Under the pieces are notes generated by a model. It did not search any database, was not told the origin of the DNA, and saw nothing but the letters and a program-made list of their open reading frames with translations. A program made the position numbers and the translations under genes. Positions 10,956-21,782 of a DNA stretch of 64,000 bases are shown here, piece after piece; the stretch's first letter is position 1, and every line of letters starts with the position of its first letter. The DNA comes from Aradus depressus. Its lineage: Eukaryota; Arthropoda; Insecta; Hemiptera; Aradidae. The stretch covers positions 45,029,213 through 45,093,212 of the forward strand of contig OY759215.1 in the NCBI GenBank assembly GCA_963662175.1. The letters run 5' to 3'.

Positions 10956-11452
10956 TAATAATAATAATAATATAATAATAATAAACGTCTTTATTTCTTT
11001 TTCTTTTTACAGATGTACAATAATAATAAACGTCTTTATTTCTTTTTCTTTTTACAGATGTACAATAATAATAATAATAATAATAATAATATAATAATAA
11101 TAAACGTCTTTATTTCTTTTTCTTTTTACAGATGTACAATAATAATAATAATAATATTGACCGACAATACTCATGAACAAATTGACCATCTGAGGGGTTA
11201 TCTCTTCTATTTCTACTCGATAATACACATGTATAAAAGTGACAAAATACAAATAAAATAATTCAAAGACAGAGTAATTTACAAAATTAACTTAAATGAT
11301 CCTTCAAAAAAAAAAAAAATAAAAAACATCTTTCTGTTTACATATTATTAATAATTAAATTCTGAAACTAGCTCAAATCTATAATTCCAGGCGGCTTTGC
11401 AATAGTTAATTACACTTTTGTAATTTCGTCGATTTACATATTCAATAAATCC
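10955..11452 (-). mobile_element. 5'-truncated retroelement with tripled tail unit and 14-bp TSD
   Basis: The 14-bp word ACATTATGGATGTA is present at 10941-10954 and again at 11453-11466, a perfect target-site duplication. Inside, on the minus strand, the 3' end contains AAATAAAGACGTTTATTATT, a polyadenylation-like signal followed by an (ATT)n tail as in CR1/RTE/Jockey-type LINE ends. A 36-bp tail unit is present three times (10983-11018, 11028-11063, 11102-11137), separated by (AAT)n runs of different length. No conserved reverse-transcriptase motif remains, so the clade is uncertain. Confidence 0.65.
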
Positions 11453-11710
11453 ACATTATGGATGTACATGATACCTATATTTTCTAGAATTGTTTTTTAT
11501 GTAACAAAAATTTTTTTATATGATTTATTTCATATAAATAAATAACATACAAATTAACAAATGTATAAAAATATTCCTCGAATCTAGAAATATGTGCAAA
11601 ATATTACTACTTTGACCAATAAAAAAAATATTAATTTTATATGCTACTTGGAGCAAACTCCCGACCGACAACATTCCCGAAATGGAATCTTTATAGGTTT
11701 AAGGACGAAG

Positions 11711-11775
11711 GAGTTTGTTATTATGACTCATGCCCGGGCTTTAACTAAGAGGTCATATCGCCTACTAGCGTCCTC
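11711..11775 (-). mobile_element. Very short SINE-A insertion with 10-bp TSD
   Basis: Only the 3' end of SINE-A remains (GTTATTATGACTCATGCCCG to CGCCTACTAG on this strand). It is bracketed by AAGGACGAAG at 11701-11710 and 11776-11785. The duplication shows a severely 5'-truncated insertion rather than erosion of a longer one. Confidence 0.7.
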
Positions 11776-11785
11776 AAGGACGAAG

Positions 11786-12564
11786 ATTTGTTCCATGATA
11801 ATAATTTCAATGGTTATTGGCATCAATTTAAAGATTCAATAAGCCCCGATAGCTCGTAACAGTTAGTACCTAGTGTTGGAATTAATTTACCAATTAAAAC
11901 TTAGTTAGTTGTTGATTATTTCAAACCGGTTGAGGCTTCACTTAATACTGACTGTAATAAAACCGTTTCAGATGGGTCTATAAAAACAGACTGCTCTGGA
12001 AGTGTCGGGACGGGCTGGTCCGAGGTTTCGAAAGTCGGGTTTCTTTCACTCACAGTCAACAAAAATCTTTTATAGTTGGGAGCCTCCAAAATGTCTGCAA
12101 TTTTTACCCATATATCAATCTTCGGGAAAAACATGCTCCGGGTTTCTGCGGCTCCGGCATTTTAACATTCAAACCAGAAATTTTATTTAATCATTTATAA
12201 TTTTTCCTGATACTAGTCTTGGAAATCTAAAAAAAGAGTTGCAGTGTTCTTTTGTAGCCAATTTCAGCAAGTTGCAGAAATATGACTTTCCATACGGCAT
12301 CTAAGATCTAGCTTCGCTGAAAATTAAAATAAATTATGTTACATGTTTGGATTTTTCTCTTTGTAAACCGAGGTTCATATATGCGATGATCATGAATGCA
12401 GTTTAAACATTTAAAGACATAACAGAAATTTCTTATACCAACCACCTCCTTCCCCCCTTTCCTATCTGAGATACATGAAAGTAATTAGAGAATTACCGGT
12501 AGAGTCGCTTCGATCCATATGTCGATAACACCTCTACTAAATTTAAAATATATTATAACCGAAG
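11786..12564. other. Unassigned stretch
   Basis: No recognised gene. A short family-C end (CTTATACCAACCACC) lies near 12435. The open frames at 11916-12190 overlap on opposite strands and show no domain. Confidence 0.35.
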
Positions 12565-13125
12565 AATTAACGCAGAAGTGCCCAAAATATTTATATAAAT
12601 ATATCAATGTCTGTCAGTCTGTGTTTGAATACGATAATTTCCGACAGAATGAATAGATCAATACAAAATTGTATATCTGTGTCTAGAATCCCGTTGGGAT
12701 TCCCGTTAGGACCAAAGAAAATCGAGGAATTAGAGGAGTGGCTCAACTCGAAAACTCTAATAATACTAAATTTCCTATGTAACTCTAAATCCAATAAGGA
12801 CGACACTTATTAATTTTCAGCGGAATCTGAAGAGAAGGGGGATCAGAAGGGGCTCAATTCAAAAACCTCAAAATCTGCCGATGTAATGAATGTATCAACA
12901 TGAAATTTCATATTTATAGTCGAAACCCCGTGAGGACATTACCTGTTAAATTTCAGCGAAAACGACCGAAGGAAAGAGAGGAGGGGGCTCAATTTATAAA
13001 CCCTAATAACTCTGGAAGTAATGAATTTATTGACACAAAATTTAGTATGAAGTTTAGGACCACCTACGTAACTCAACTATTGAATATTAGCGTTCTTGGG
13101 ATTTCCATTGTCGGTGATTCAACAA
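12565..13125 (+). repeat. Family-B element, nearly complete
   Basis: Runs from a left part with CTGTCAGTCTGTGT and GATAATTTCCGACAGAAT through modules near 12630, 12770, 12886 and 13020 to the right end TGTCGGTGATTCAACAAG. The left hairpin end is lost. Confidence 0.65.
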
Positions 13126-13134
13126 GACTTTTTT

Positions 13135-13811
13135 TTCCAGTATACCATCAAAAAAATTATCTAGTTTCTTTCAAATGAAAAGCCTCTGGGTCCCCAAAAC
13201 TGTAGATTCCCACTGATAAACTGCCGCAGAAAAATGGAACTGGAGATTTTAGTTGTCAAACTAGCCAAGCTTCTCATGATAGTTGATGTCTTGTAATGAG
13301 CTGAGGTCACTACAGAAGACTGGCTATATAAGACCAAAGAGAAGACAGTTTCAAATTGGAAGTAAGGATGGTCTGAGGCTGAGTGGAGGTTTCGCAAGCC
13401 CGCATTCCTTCACCAACAGTGGCAGTAATCCTAACGACAACTCGTTAATGTTCACCATCTTCGTCCAGGGATCATTAATTGGATCAGGATCCCTTACCTG
13501 TTCAGTAGAAGTTAACATCCTGGGACGTTTAGCTTACAAATCAAAAACAATCTCCAATCTTAATTGGTATCCTTCCTCATACCGTCTGTTACCTAGGCTC
13601 ATTGATTGCTCTCATTCCCAATTTCTCTTTTAGTACCAAATCGAGCAATTAGGTTATTTAAATGTCTACTTAATTAATCATTATATTGCTTGTTTTGAAA
13701 TTTCATTCGCCAATTGGACTCTGCTGGTAATAACAATAATATTTATTCTCGTTAAACCTAATATAATATGTCATAAAAATGTATACAGCAAGATACTTTA
13801 TGAATTAGATA
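13135..13811. other. Unassigned, fairly GC-balanced stretch
   Basis: An open plus frame at 13283-13633 (116 codons) has an ordinary composition but no motif I recognise, and it overlaps an open minus frame. No repeat was recognised. Confidence 0.3.
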
Positions 13812-13821
13812 TAGTTAGTTA

Positions 13822-14110
13822 CTCTGAGCTCAAGAGCATGGGTTCGAAACCCGACCGAAGCCCTTAGTTTATTTTATCTGGGAGGTAAAATTAACTTAAG
13901 CACGCCGTTCTTCGGATGGGACGTTAAGCGATGGTCCCGCGCCTGTACGATGTCAGGTACTCGTTAAAGACCCCTGCCCTAGGTGAATAAAAATTTAGGA
14001 CTCCTACAGTAGAGTATGGCTCATATCCACAAGAGTGATGAAAGAGCGCTCTGGTAGTAGGCGATATGACCTCATAGTTGAAGCCTGGGCATGAGTCATA
14101 AAACCTAACC
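13822..14110 (+). mobile_element. SINE-A copy inserted in the tail of another SINE-A
   Basis: Starts inside the tRNA-like head (CTCAAGAGCATGGGTTCGAA holds the B box), has the full body and ends with CATAAAACCTAACC (tail type 1). It is bracketed by TAGTTAGTTA at 13812-13821 and 14111-14120. That word is also the tail of the minus-strand copy that follows, so the target was that tail. Confidence 0.9.
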
Positions 14111-14398
14111 TAGTTAGTTATTGTGACTCATGTCCGGGCTTTAACTGCGAGGTCATATCGCCAACTACCAGAGCGCTCTTTTCTCACTCTGGTGGACATG
14201 AGCTCGTTTCTACTATGGGTCCTAAATTTTGTCAGGTTTACATACTAGGTGGGGCTATTTTAACGAGTACCTGACATCGTACTAGCTCGAGACCATCGGT
14301 TTGGTCAAGGTTTTTTTACTTCCCATATAAAAACCTAAGAGCCTCCAAATCCGCGATCTTGAACTCAGTAGGCAAGCACGTTTACCTCTGAGCTACTG
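14111..14398 (-). mobile_element. SINE-A copy, minus strand
   Basis: Reads on the minus strand from a tRNA-like head (CAGTAGCTCAGAGGTAAACG) through a shortened body to GCCCGGACATGAGTCACAAT and the tail AACTAACTA (type 2). It was the target of the preceding copy. Confidence 0.85.
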
Positions 14399-14447
14399 TA
14401 CAGATATTCTCTTTCGTTATTCCCCTTCTCAAATTCACTGGCAAAAC

Positions 14448-14622
14448 TGAGTGTCTGCGAAAGTAGGTAATGTGTTCGTGTTAGCAGTTTTCTTTGTTTC
14501 AACGTACAGCGTGATTATGAGATTGACTTTCGTAGGAACAGTAATGCCAGTATGAAATGAATACGAGAAGAAAGGGAGAGAGAGAATGATTTGTTCAAAA
14601 GTGTTTGGTATAAGAAAGTCCC
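14448..14622 (+). repeat. Family-C element, right part
   Basis: Shares GTAATGTGTTCGTGTTAGCA, TTTTCTTTGTTTC, GCCAGTATGAAATGAAT, a purine-rich GGGAGAGAGAG run and TTTGGTATAAGAAAGTC with the copy at 30397-30652. The left end is missing. Confidence 0.6.
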
Positions 14623-14797
14623 CTTATGGCCAGATCACGTATGTATATATTTTTTTCTATATTTATAATTTTTTTAAATAAAAACTTACAATAATAATAA
14701 TATATTTTAAATTTCGAGGTATGCGTTACAATTGAAACATTACTTAGAAGTATTTCCTATGGAAATTTATTGTCCATTTTTGTGGTGCTATAAATAA

Positions 14798-14978
14798 TTG
14801 GTTAATTCCGGCATTTCTTCCAGAGGTGTCTTCTTATTCTTTTTCCCGACAATATTTCGGGACTCTTACAAGTCTATTCGTTCATAGTGACCGGAAGAAG
14901 GGTCTTGTAAGAGTCCCGAAATTTTGTCGGAAAAAAGAATAAGAAGACACCTCTGGAAGAAATGCCGGAATTAACCAA
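14798..14978. repeat. Palindrome with 75-bp arms
   Basis: The arm 14798-14872 (TTGGTTAATTCCGGCATT to GACTCTTACAAG) returns inverted at 14904-14978 with about three mismatches around a 31-bp spacer. The arms contain their own small hairpin (CCCGA/TCGGG). It resembles the inverted tails found elsewhere in this window. No coding frame. Confidence 0.85.
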
Positions 14979-15805
14979 CAATGTAACATCCCAGAGAAGT
15001 TTAAGAAACACAGTGGTATAAATTATTTTGTATTGGCTTCATCTGAGATCTAAAGGCATTAAAAAATGTGAGAAACATCCTATTTCATATAAAATATCTC
15101 AGTTTTCACTACAACTTTTAATTAGAACTATTTTTGATTAGGTCATAAATATAAGCGATATCTTTAAAAAGTACTTAGACCCAAAGTAAAATGGTCTTAA
15201 TTTCGGCCAAGATCTATTAAGATCTAAATTAGAAAATTTGGCACCTTCATTTCAAATTTAAAGTTCATCGCAACAATTATTTCTGAGTTATAATGCTCAA
15301 AAAGTTTCAACGGAACTAACCATGAATATCTGTTTAAAACATGATTTTGGATTTCCCCGATTGAGAGACGCCAAATGAATTTTCGTCAAAATCGTGGACA
15401 AACTTTATGGTAGCTTGTTTCAAAAAGAAACGCCTCATTGACGGTGTTTTGGTTCCGATTTCCGTGAGCCTCCCATTACTGGTATAAAGTTCATACATAG
15501 TTCGGAATGAACCACAATTTAATATGACCTACGGTACGTGGTTCGTGATAGTTCGTGCTCCGCTGCCTCGCTAGTTTAATGTTGATCCCAAAAATAGAAA
15601 TAAGAGCCATTTGTTAAGTTCTACCGTACCTATTATATTTTAATTTTACATTGGTCATGTAATGAAACCATGTAAAATGCATTATATCTTCTGCATGCAT
15701 TTTAATGATTTCTCGTAAAATTGTTAATTTTTCAGGGATATTTAACAATATTTGATTATAATTTGATGAAACGTATGATTTGTTAAAAAACTGTTAAATT
15801 ACTTA
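14979..15805. other. Unassigned stretch
   Basis: A+T-rich sequence without a recognised gene. Parts near 15300-15480 resemble the family C/D type of non-coding repeat, but too loosely to assign. Confidence 0.3.
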
Positions 15806-15814
15806 TAGTATTGA

Positions 15815-16008
15815 GGCCAAGGAGGCCGTGCGGGCTAGAGCGTAGTGCTTTGGTCGCATGGCCTCGCCTTGGCTTGCGGGTTCGAATCTGGTCCAGGAGT
15901 GAGTTTTATTTCGTATTCGCCATGGATATCGTAAACAACACCGTTAGAAGAGACATGGCTAATATGCATCGTACATAAAGCCCATAAAGAAAAAACAAAA
16001 AAAAAGTT
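15815..16008 (+). mobile_element. SINE-D, tRNA-derived, A-tailed, with TSD
   Basis: This is a second tRNA-derived SINE family. It has GTGCGGGCTAGAGCG as A-box region and GCGGGTTCGAATCTGGTCC as B box, a short body containing GCCATGGATATCGTAAACAA, and the tail CCCATAAAGAAAAAACAAAA. TAGTATTGA stands before (15806-15814) and after (16009-16017). It differs from SINE-A in having an A-rich tail. Confidence 0.75.
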
Positions 16009-16225
16009 TAGTATTGAAATTGTTTGCGATTGAGTTTTCAACGGAATTACACATTTTTTTCATTTTTGCGATGGTGTCTGTATTCTTGAACGTGAAATTT
16101 GAGATGAAGATGTTTCATTTGGTAATTTATACCTGATTAAGTTTTGCCAGAAATCGGACAAAATTAAGACTACTTCACTGTATGGCCATGTACGTTTTAC
16201 AACATATTGCTTAAATTAATGATTT

Positions 16226-16426
16226 GGGAGCCATGGTGGCCGTGCGGGCTAGAGCGTAGGGCATTTGGTCGCATGGTCTCCGTCCGGGAGTGAGATGAGT
16301 GAGTTCAGTACATACCTCTATTTCGTAGATAGAACTCCCTCCCGGGGCCATGGATGTCGTCAATAATTAGGTAATACACTAACATGGCAAAAAAAAACCG
16401 AACATAAGGCCAAAACCAAAAAAAAA
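16226..16426 (+). mobile_element. SINE-D, second copy
   Basis: Has the same GGCCGTGCGGGCTAGAGCG head, GGTCGCATGGTCTC, the body word GCCATGGATGTCGTCAATAA and an A-rich tail (CCAAAACCAAAAAAAA). The B-box part is deleted, so it would not carry a complete pol III promoter. Confidence 0.7.
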
Positions 16427-16539
16427 TGTATGATTTAATGGAAAATGTTTTCAGATAAATGTTCTAAAGAAAACTGAAATGCACATTTTATACAATATAC
16501 CTTTATTTATATAAAATGCCAGTTTTTCGAAGCTGGACA

Positions 16540-16720
16540 ACTGGCTTAGCCTCTACACTGTATGGGTGGGATGTGCCACTGATGATGACGCTGTTGCGTT
16601 GAAAACCGGTTCTAGTCAAGAATAAAAGAGTGTGAAAAAAACTTCTTTTATTTCTATGAGAAATCTTGTCCAACAACATCATACTATCACTTACGACCAC
16701 CAAGTGACGTTTAGAAACCG
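16540..16720 (+). repeat. PLE-like tail (family A) with hairpin module
   Basis: Contains ACACTGTATGGGTGGGATGT, the module at 16579-16609 and a following AAGAATAAAAGAGTG segment. Related copies are at 38628-39100, 40994-41095 and 54076-54150. In the module CTGATGAT precedes a five-pair hairpin GACGC-TGTT-GCGTT and then GAAAACCGG. Confidence 0.55.
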
Positions 16721-17084
16721 TTTTTTTTTTAGACAAATACGACCAAAATTATAGTTTCAAAAAATATACACTATATTTCCATTGGTAATATTTCTGAATA
16801 ATATTTAAATTGTAATGAATGAATTTAAATGTCAAATGAAGAAAAGAAAAAGAAAAGGAATTGCTTAAACTCAGTATAAATTTTACAGATCATTTGAAGG
16901 AGGAGGACACCCGTGTTCTGAAATCCATAAGAATAATGAGGGGAAATGTAGTATGAGATAGCCATGTTTCATATCAGATATTTATACTTATTTATAATTA
17001 TAATAATACAATATAATAATTATCATAGTGGTTCCTTTTCGACCATTATAGTTGAGTCTGTCGAACAATTATGGTTTTTTTTAT
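16721..17084. other. A+T-rich stretch, nothing recognised
   Basis: No gene or repeat assigned. Confidence 0.35.
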
Positions 17085-17254
17085 GATTGTGACTCATGCC
17101 CGGGCCTCGACTACGAGATCATATCGCCTTTATCATCGCTGTGGTAAACTATGCCCGACTCTACTGTGCTACATTTTGCCAACCCAGGGCTCTCAATTCG
17201 CATAGGCTCTGGACCTCCATTTAAAGATCCCTCCAAAGGATGGCGAACTCAAAG
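17085..17254 (-). mobile_element. SINE-A fragment, diverged
   Basis: The minus strand shows the SINE-A 3' half (GCCCGGGCATGAGTCACAAT) and pieces of the body with many differences. Confidence 0.65.
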
Positions 17255-17647
17255 TTTTATAATTTGTACCAAGAAAAATTAATGGTGAATAAAGTGATCT
17301 CTCCGGACGTATCTCTAAAGTGTAGGCTGTTTTCGGGGAGATAACCCGCTCATTTATAAGATTCTCCCTCAAATTTTGATTACTTGTTTCATCTATCAGT
17401 TTTCTTCAATAGAACATTTTGAATGAAGAAAATATTGATATTTTAAAATCGGGGCAAGGTTCTACGCAACTGCGCCAATGATGTCACATCACTTTGTTTA
17501 TTGCAAACAGCATATCTTAGATAGAAGCAAGTCATGTTTTTAACTAGATTAAAATCAATAAATAAAAAAAATATTGCATAAAATTTCAACTTCTTGCCTC
17601 ATTATCTGACGTGAAGTTGGTTTGTTAATATTTAACAAATCTATACT

Positions 17648-17757
17648 GAGGGCGCCGTTAGCTCAGTGGTATGCGTGCTTGCTTACTGAGCTCAAGATCG
17701 TGGGTTTGAAACCCGGCCGAGGTCCTTAGTTTATTTTATCTGGGAGGTATTTAACTT
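17648..17757 (+). mobile_element. SINE-A tRNA-like head
   Basis: The best-preserved head: GGCGCCGTTAGCTCAGTGGT (A box) and GTGGGTTTGAAACCCG (B box) separated by a GCTTGCTTACTGAGC arm, then CTTAGTTTATTTTATCTGGG. The body is absent. It is not a functional tRNA gene because the acceptor stem does not close cleanly and the SINE body junction follows. Confidence 0.8.
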
Positions 17758-18590
17758 ACAGTAGCTTCTGAATCCGTATACTACATTTGTTGTCGATATA
17801 TTCATTACATCGTCAGTTAATTGGGTTTTTGAGTCGATATTTTCAATGCAGTTGTGCTAAATGCTGATTACATGTACAAAATCAAAAGAGAACATGACTT
17901 TGTTTCCGGGCTCATCAAAAAACTTTTCAAATAAAACATCTAGAGAAAACTTATAGGCACATTTTATATGAAAGACAATTTTGCGAGGGTGTCACCGTTT
18001 TCGAGATAGACGCCGAAAACAGAGCTTAAATTACAATTTGAAACTCATACTTTTAGGCATTCTGTCGGTTAGTTCTATCAGAAAATGTGTCCTTACCTTA
18101 TTGTACCATTTCCAGCATAAATTAATCAACGACGTTTTCGCTTTCCCTTCTAAACCGTTCTGGTTAAAAATCAATAGTTGACATACAAAGTGGCATCGGA
18201 ATTCTCGTACTATATTTTGATACATTGATTACATCGGTAGCTATTACAGTCGAGCCTACCTCTAATCTCCATTTCCCTTCGGCCTGATTTCGCGGAAAAC
18301 GTATTTGAATTTTCTTTCGAAAAATCCATTACTTGAGCCATTATTGGGGTTTCAGAGTGTGTTTCCCTCCCAAGCCACCCCCAAACCTCTCTTTCCTGTG
18401 ACCCATATGGCTAAATATCAATAGGTGTCGTCCTTGGAGGGTTCTAGCTACGCATATAAAATTTCGTGTCGATACATTCATTTTGTCGGTAGTTATCGTG
18501 TTCACAGACACAGAAAGATATACTTTTTTTTCTTCGTTTTTGGAATCAAAAGCTCGGGAAGCATGAAATTCAGTTGAATAATTCGCATAG
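17758..18590 (-). repeat. Family-B composite, copy 1
   Basis: A minus-strand family-B element contains a non-family-B block (about 17841-18185, starting CAGTTGTGCTAAATGCTGAT). The same combination, with the same internal junctions, recurs at 54556-55895. It ends with GTTATCGTGTTCACAGACAC and GGAAGCATGAAATTC, the family-B left part. Confidence 0.7.
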
Positions 18591-18599
18591 AATTTTTGA

Positions 18600-19012
18600 C
18601 CGATTATATAATTTCTGGGTCTCTGAGTGACTTTGTGTGTGTGTGTGCAGGATAACTCCCGATAGAATGAATGAACCTATACGAAATTTTATATATGTAT
18701 CCATAATCCTATTGGGACGACACCTATTGATTTTCAGCCCGATCTGCCAAAGAGAAGAGAATGATTATGACTCAAAAATCCTAATAACTGCCGAAGTAAT
18801 GACGGTACTGAGACGAAATTTTATATGTAAATCCAAAACCTTATCCGAACGATGCAAGTTGATTTTTTTCGAAGGGAAGGTCCGAGGAGGGGGCTCAACT
18901 AAAAAATCTTAATAACTGTCATGGTAACGAATATATCATCAAGAAATTTAGTATTTAGTTTCACGCTGAGGAAGTACATTGCCGGGGATTCACCAACGAC
19001 ATTTGTGTCATG
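18600..19012 (+). repeat. Family-B element, plus strand
   Basis: Opens with GACCGATTATATAATTTC and GTGTGTGTGTGCAGGATAAC and runs through modules near 18665 and 18797 to GCCGGGGATTCACCAACGAC. It lies head to head with the minus-strand copy ending at 18590. Confidence 0.7.
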
Positions 19013-19409
19013 ACAAATCACTCAATGGGACCCAATTTTCAGATGTCACTTGAACCGACAGTAGTGAATAAAAGTTCAAAACGACTAGGGTTTATCACTG
19101 TTATGATACCCAGTGTTAATGATATCGGTTTCAGTTGAAATCGGTCTAAAGTGTCCAATTATACTGGATAATCAGAGATATTATATCACTTTTTGAAAGT
19201 AGTCCAGAATTTTCTAAGTGATTTCGTTTCAACCAGGAAGTTATTAAAGTTTTTTTTAGTTTTTTCTTCTTAATTTCTATTTTTTTTTTTTTTAACTTAC
19301 CTCATACGTACGTATGTAGGTTTCGTATTTAGCTAGGTTATTTCTTCATTATATTTTCCTGTATGTGCTATATTTCTATTGTTGTTATTGGAAGGAGAAA
19401 ATAAAAATT

Positions 19410-19802
19410 CGACTGGCCAGCGAAATAGTTACTTTTTCTTTTCTTCCGACTTCCTTTAAAGTGAAATCAATACAAATTTTTTTGTAGGTCTTAAATATGA
19501 AAAATAGATAAAAAATGTAAAATTGCATAAATAAATGAACAATCAATAAGAAGGAGGAAAGATGAGGCTTGTTTTCGATGAAAACAAACTTCTAAAATTT
19601 CTGCCAAGCCTTCGGCACTGAGTGTGCCTTTCTCAGGGCTTGCATTGACTTATATACATTATTAATGATTATGCTACATTTTGATATGACAAACTAAATT
19701 TGACTAAACCAACAAAGAAAATTTAAATTATTTACACCAAAACTAACTAAAATATTATATCTAAAAAAAAATCATAAACTAAATACAAACGTATATCTTG
19801 AG
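19410..19802 (-). repeat. PLE-like tail (family T), copy 1
   Basis: Nearly the same as 22631-23060 over its length (for example CGAAATAGTTACTTTTTCTT and GAGGCTTGTTTTCG). The minus strand has the module at 19604-19636: CTGAGAAA, a perfect five-pair hairpin GGCAC-ACTCA-GTGCC, then GAAGGCTTGG. Confidence 0.7.
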
Positions 19803-20060
19803 TGAAACTGTTAAAACAAAAACAAATGAACAATGGCAACATCCTGCGCGAGGAGAGGTTTTAAAATAAATCAAATATAATATTTAAACAAAACAAACCA
19901 AATATAATGATACACATAAAGCCACGGAGTAGGAGCCATGTACAAAGGCAATAAACAAGGAAAAATTATAATGATTTTCTAGTTACTTCTGCGGACCTAT
20001 GGCCAAATGACGTCCCTTAGTCGGGGTCTCTTTGGTATAGCGCCCGAATTATATAGGGCA

Positions 20061-20337
20061 AATAGATAAAACAAACTTATTTTTGAAATATTGTCTATTC
20101 CACTAAAGATATATATACATATATAACTACCGGTTTCGGCTTTATACCATCGTCAGGTCTAGTTATGAACTAAACCTGGTCTAGTTCATAACTAGACCTG
20201 ACGATGGTATAAAGCCGAAACCGGTAGTTATATATGTATATATATCTTTAGTGGAATAGACAATATTTCAAAAATAAGTTTGTTTTATCTATTTATTACA
20301 AGTTTCCACAATATGTCCGCGTTTCTCAACTTAGAAG
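20061..20337. mobile_element. Palindromic PLE-like tail pair with 12-bp TSD
   Basis: Arms 20060-20172 and 20182-20294 are near-perfect inverted copies of 113 bp around a 9-bp centre. Each arm carries the module (CTGACGAT, GGT-ATAAA-GCC, GAAACCGGT). TTATATAGGGCA stands at 20049-20060 and again at 20338-20349, which I read as a target-site duplication of the whole unit, including a 43-bp asymmetric tail after the right arm. Confidence 0.7.
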
Positions 20338-20499
20338 TTATATAGGGCACACAAGGATGATGAAAATGATAGCTATAAGTCTTCATATGTTTATTTGTAT
20401 CTGCTTCTCACTGCTTTCATCGTGTACTTTTGTAATTTGGTTAGTTACAAGGACCTGTCTCAACCTTTAGGAGCAGATATTAATGAGCCCTAACGCATA

Positions 20500-20831
20500 G
20501 CCCTGGAAGAAGAAACGCATGGACCTGAGCGTTGCAAGGACATTTCACAGGAAAATGGGAACTATGTTGTTCACGAAGTCTGATTACGCTTTGACGTCTT
20601 AAGCCTGACCACTGAACATCCCAGATATTATCAGTTCACGTTGGAGATTTCAATTCCAAAGTATTTTTCTTTAATAGGAAGAATAACCAGAAATATTCAT
20701 GCGAGGGCATCGATACTAAAGAATATGTAATGCATGAATGTCCGCTGTGAGACCAGGGGAGGGTAGAGTTAATTCTCAGGATTGGATCGTTCCTATGGAA
20801 GCTGCTGACGAAAACCAATCTTGTTAGATAC
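20500..20831 (+). pseudogene. R1-like LINE, C-terminal zinc-finger fragment
   Basis: From 20616 the plus frame reads TSQILSVHVGDFNSK, then SCEGIDTKEYVMHECPL: the C-x-C-type (here C-x7-H-like) cysteine/histidine segment at the C-terminus of R1/I-type LINE ORF2. It matches the minus-strand fragment at 50542-51086 residue by residue over long stretches. The first cysteine pair is reduced to one C, stop codons interrupt the frame, and the upstream part (RCKDI, about 20530) is joined by a deletion. It runs directly into the SINE at 20832. Confidence 0.75.
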
Positions 20832-21032
20832 CTCATGCCCGGGCTTTAACTATGAGGTTATGTCGCCTACTACCAGAGCGCTCATTTGTCGCTCTGGTGG
20901 ACGTGAGCCCTAAATGTTGCCTACCTGGGTTTATTCTTTTCAGGACCATTACCTAATGCCCCATCCGAGATAAAAAAAAACCTGAGGGTTTTGTTCGAGT
21001 TTTGACCCCGCGATCTTGATCTCAGTAGCAAA
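20832..21032 (-). mobile_element. SINE-A copy with internal deletion
   Basis: The minus strand has a head piece (GCTACTGAGATCAAGATCGC), a short body and the usual GCCCGGGCATGAG end. The middle of the body is missing. Confidence 0.75.
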
Positions 21033-21734
21033 CCAGTCCATTTTTAGTCAAAACGGTCGATTAGTTCCAAAATGAGAGCTTCTCACATTAACCATGTTAA
21101 GAATTTAAACAAGCAAGGAAATCTTCTATACACGCAGTATACAATGAAGTTTTAAAACTGGTTCCCATTTTCTTTTCCTGTGCCCATCTCGGTAGTTGGC
21201 CTCTTCTTAATGGTAGCCTTCGGAAGGCCCGAGTTGCCAATAAAACTCTTCAGTGGCTGACCCAGATCGTTTCTCTTCAGCCTCCAGGGACTCACTAGCC
21301 TGTTCCTATAATAACACACTTCGGAACCTGAGCTCCAATTAGTTCTAATCATAATTAATCGATGGCTTCTTCCAAGCCACAGGGGCTACCCTCCCTCGGA
21401 TAGCCAGCTCCACTATATTTATGTTCCCACGCTCCAGGCATTTTGCTGCGCAATCCACTGCACGCACTTTATACAGGAGTCACGTTGTCTTAAAAAAACA
21501 GAAGAAAAAAAGTGGACACCTCGCATCTTGAGCGTTCTATAGACATGACCACTGATGTGCCCTTAAAAATTCGTAAAATAAATTGTCTAACAATTGTTTT
21601 GTTCAATCATGATTCTTTAACATAATCTTATTTAACTAAAACCACTCATGAAGACATTTTACTTCCCCAGCTAAACAAAGTATAGAGAAAGTTATGTAAT
21701 CGGTCAGAAAATCACCACCATCTTGTATGTGTGT
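21033..21734. other. Unassigned stretch
   Basis: GC-balanced at 21150-21470. A minus-strand frame at 21152-21352 (66 codons) has no motif I recognise. It may be an old retroelement end, but nothing proves it. Confidence 0.3.
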
Positions 21735-21782
21735 ATGACGAAAGAACGCCCTGGTAGTAGGCGATATGACTTCGTAGTTATG
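21735..21782 (+). mobile_element. SINE-A scrap
   Basis: Only GACGAAAGAACGCCCTGGTA to GATATGACTTCGTAG remains. Confidence 0.65.

Noticed and set aside
11013..11261. Asn/Ile-rich small proteins
   Set aside because: Produced by the (AAT)n runs and repeated tail unit of the retroelement insertion.
13283..13633. 116-codon gene
   Set aside because: No recognised motif or splice context strong enough, and it overlaps an open minus frame.
17648..17725. tRNA gene
   Set aside because: A and B boxes are readable, but the acceptor stem does not pair properly and the same sequence heads many SINE-A copies.
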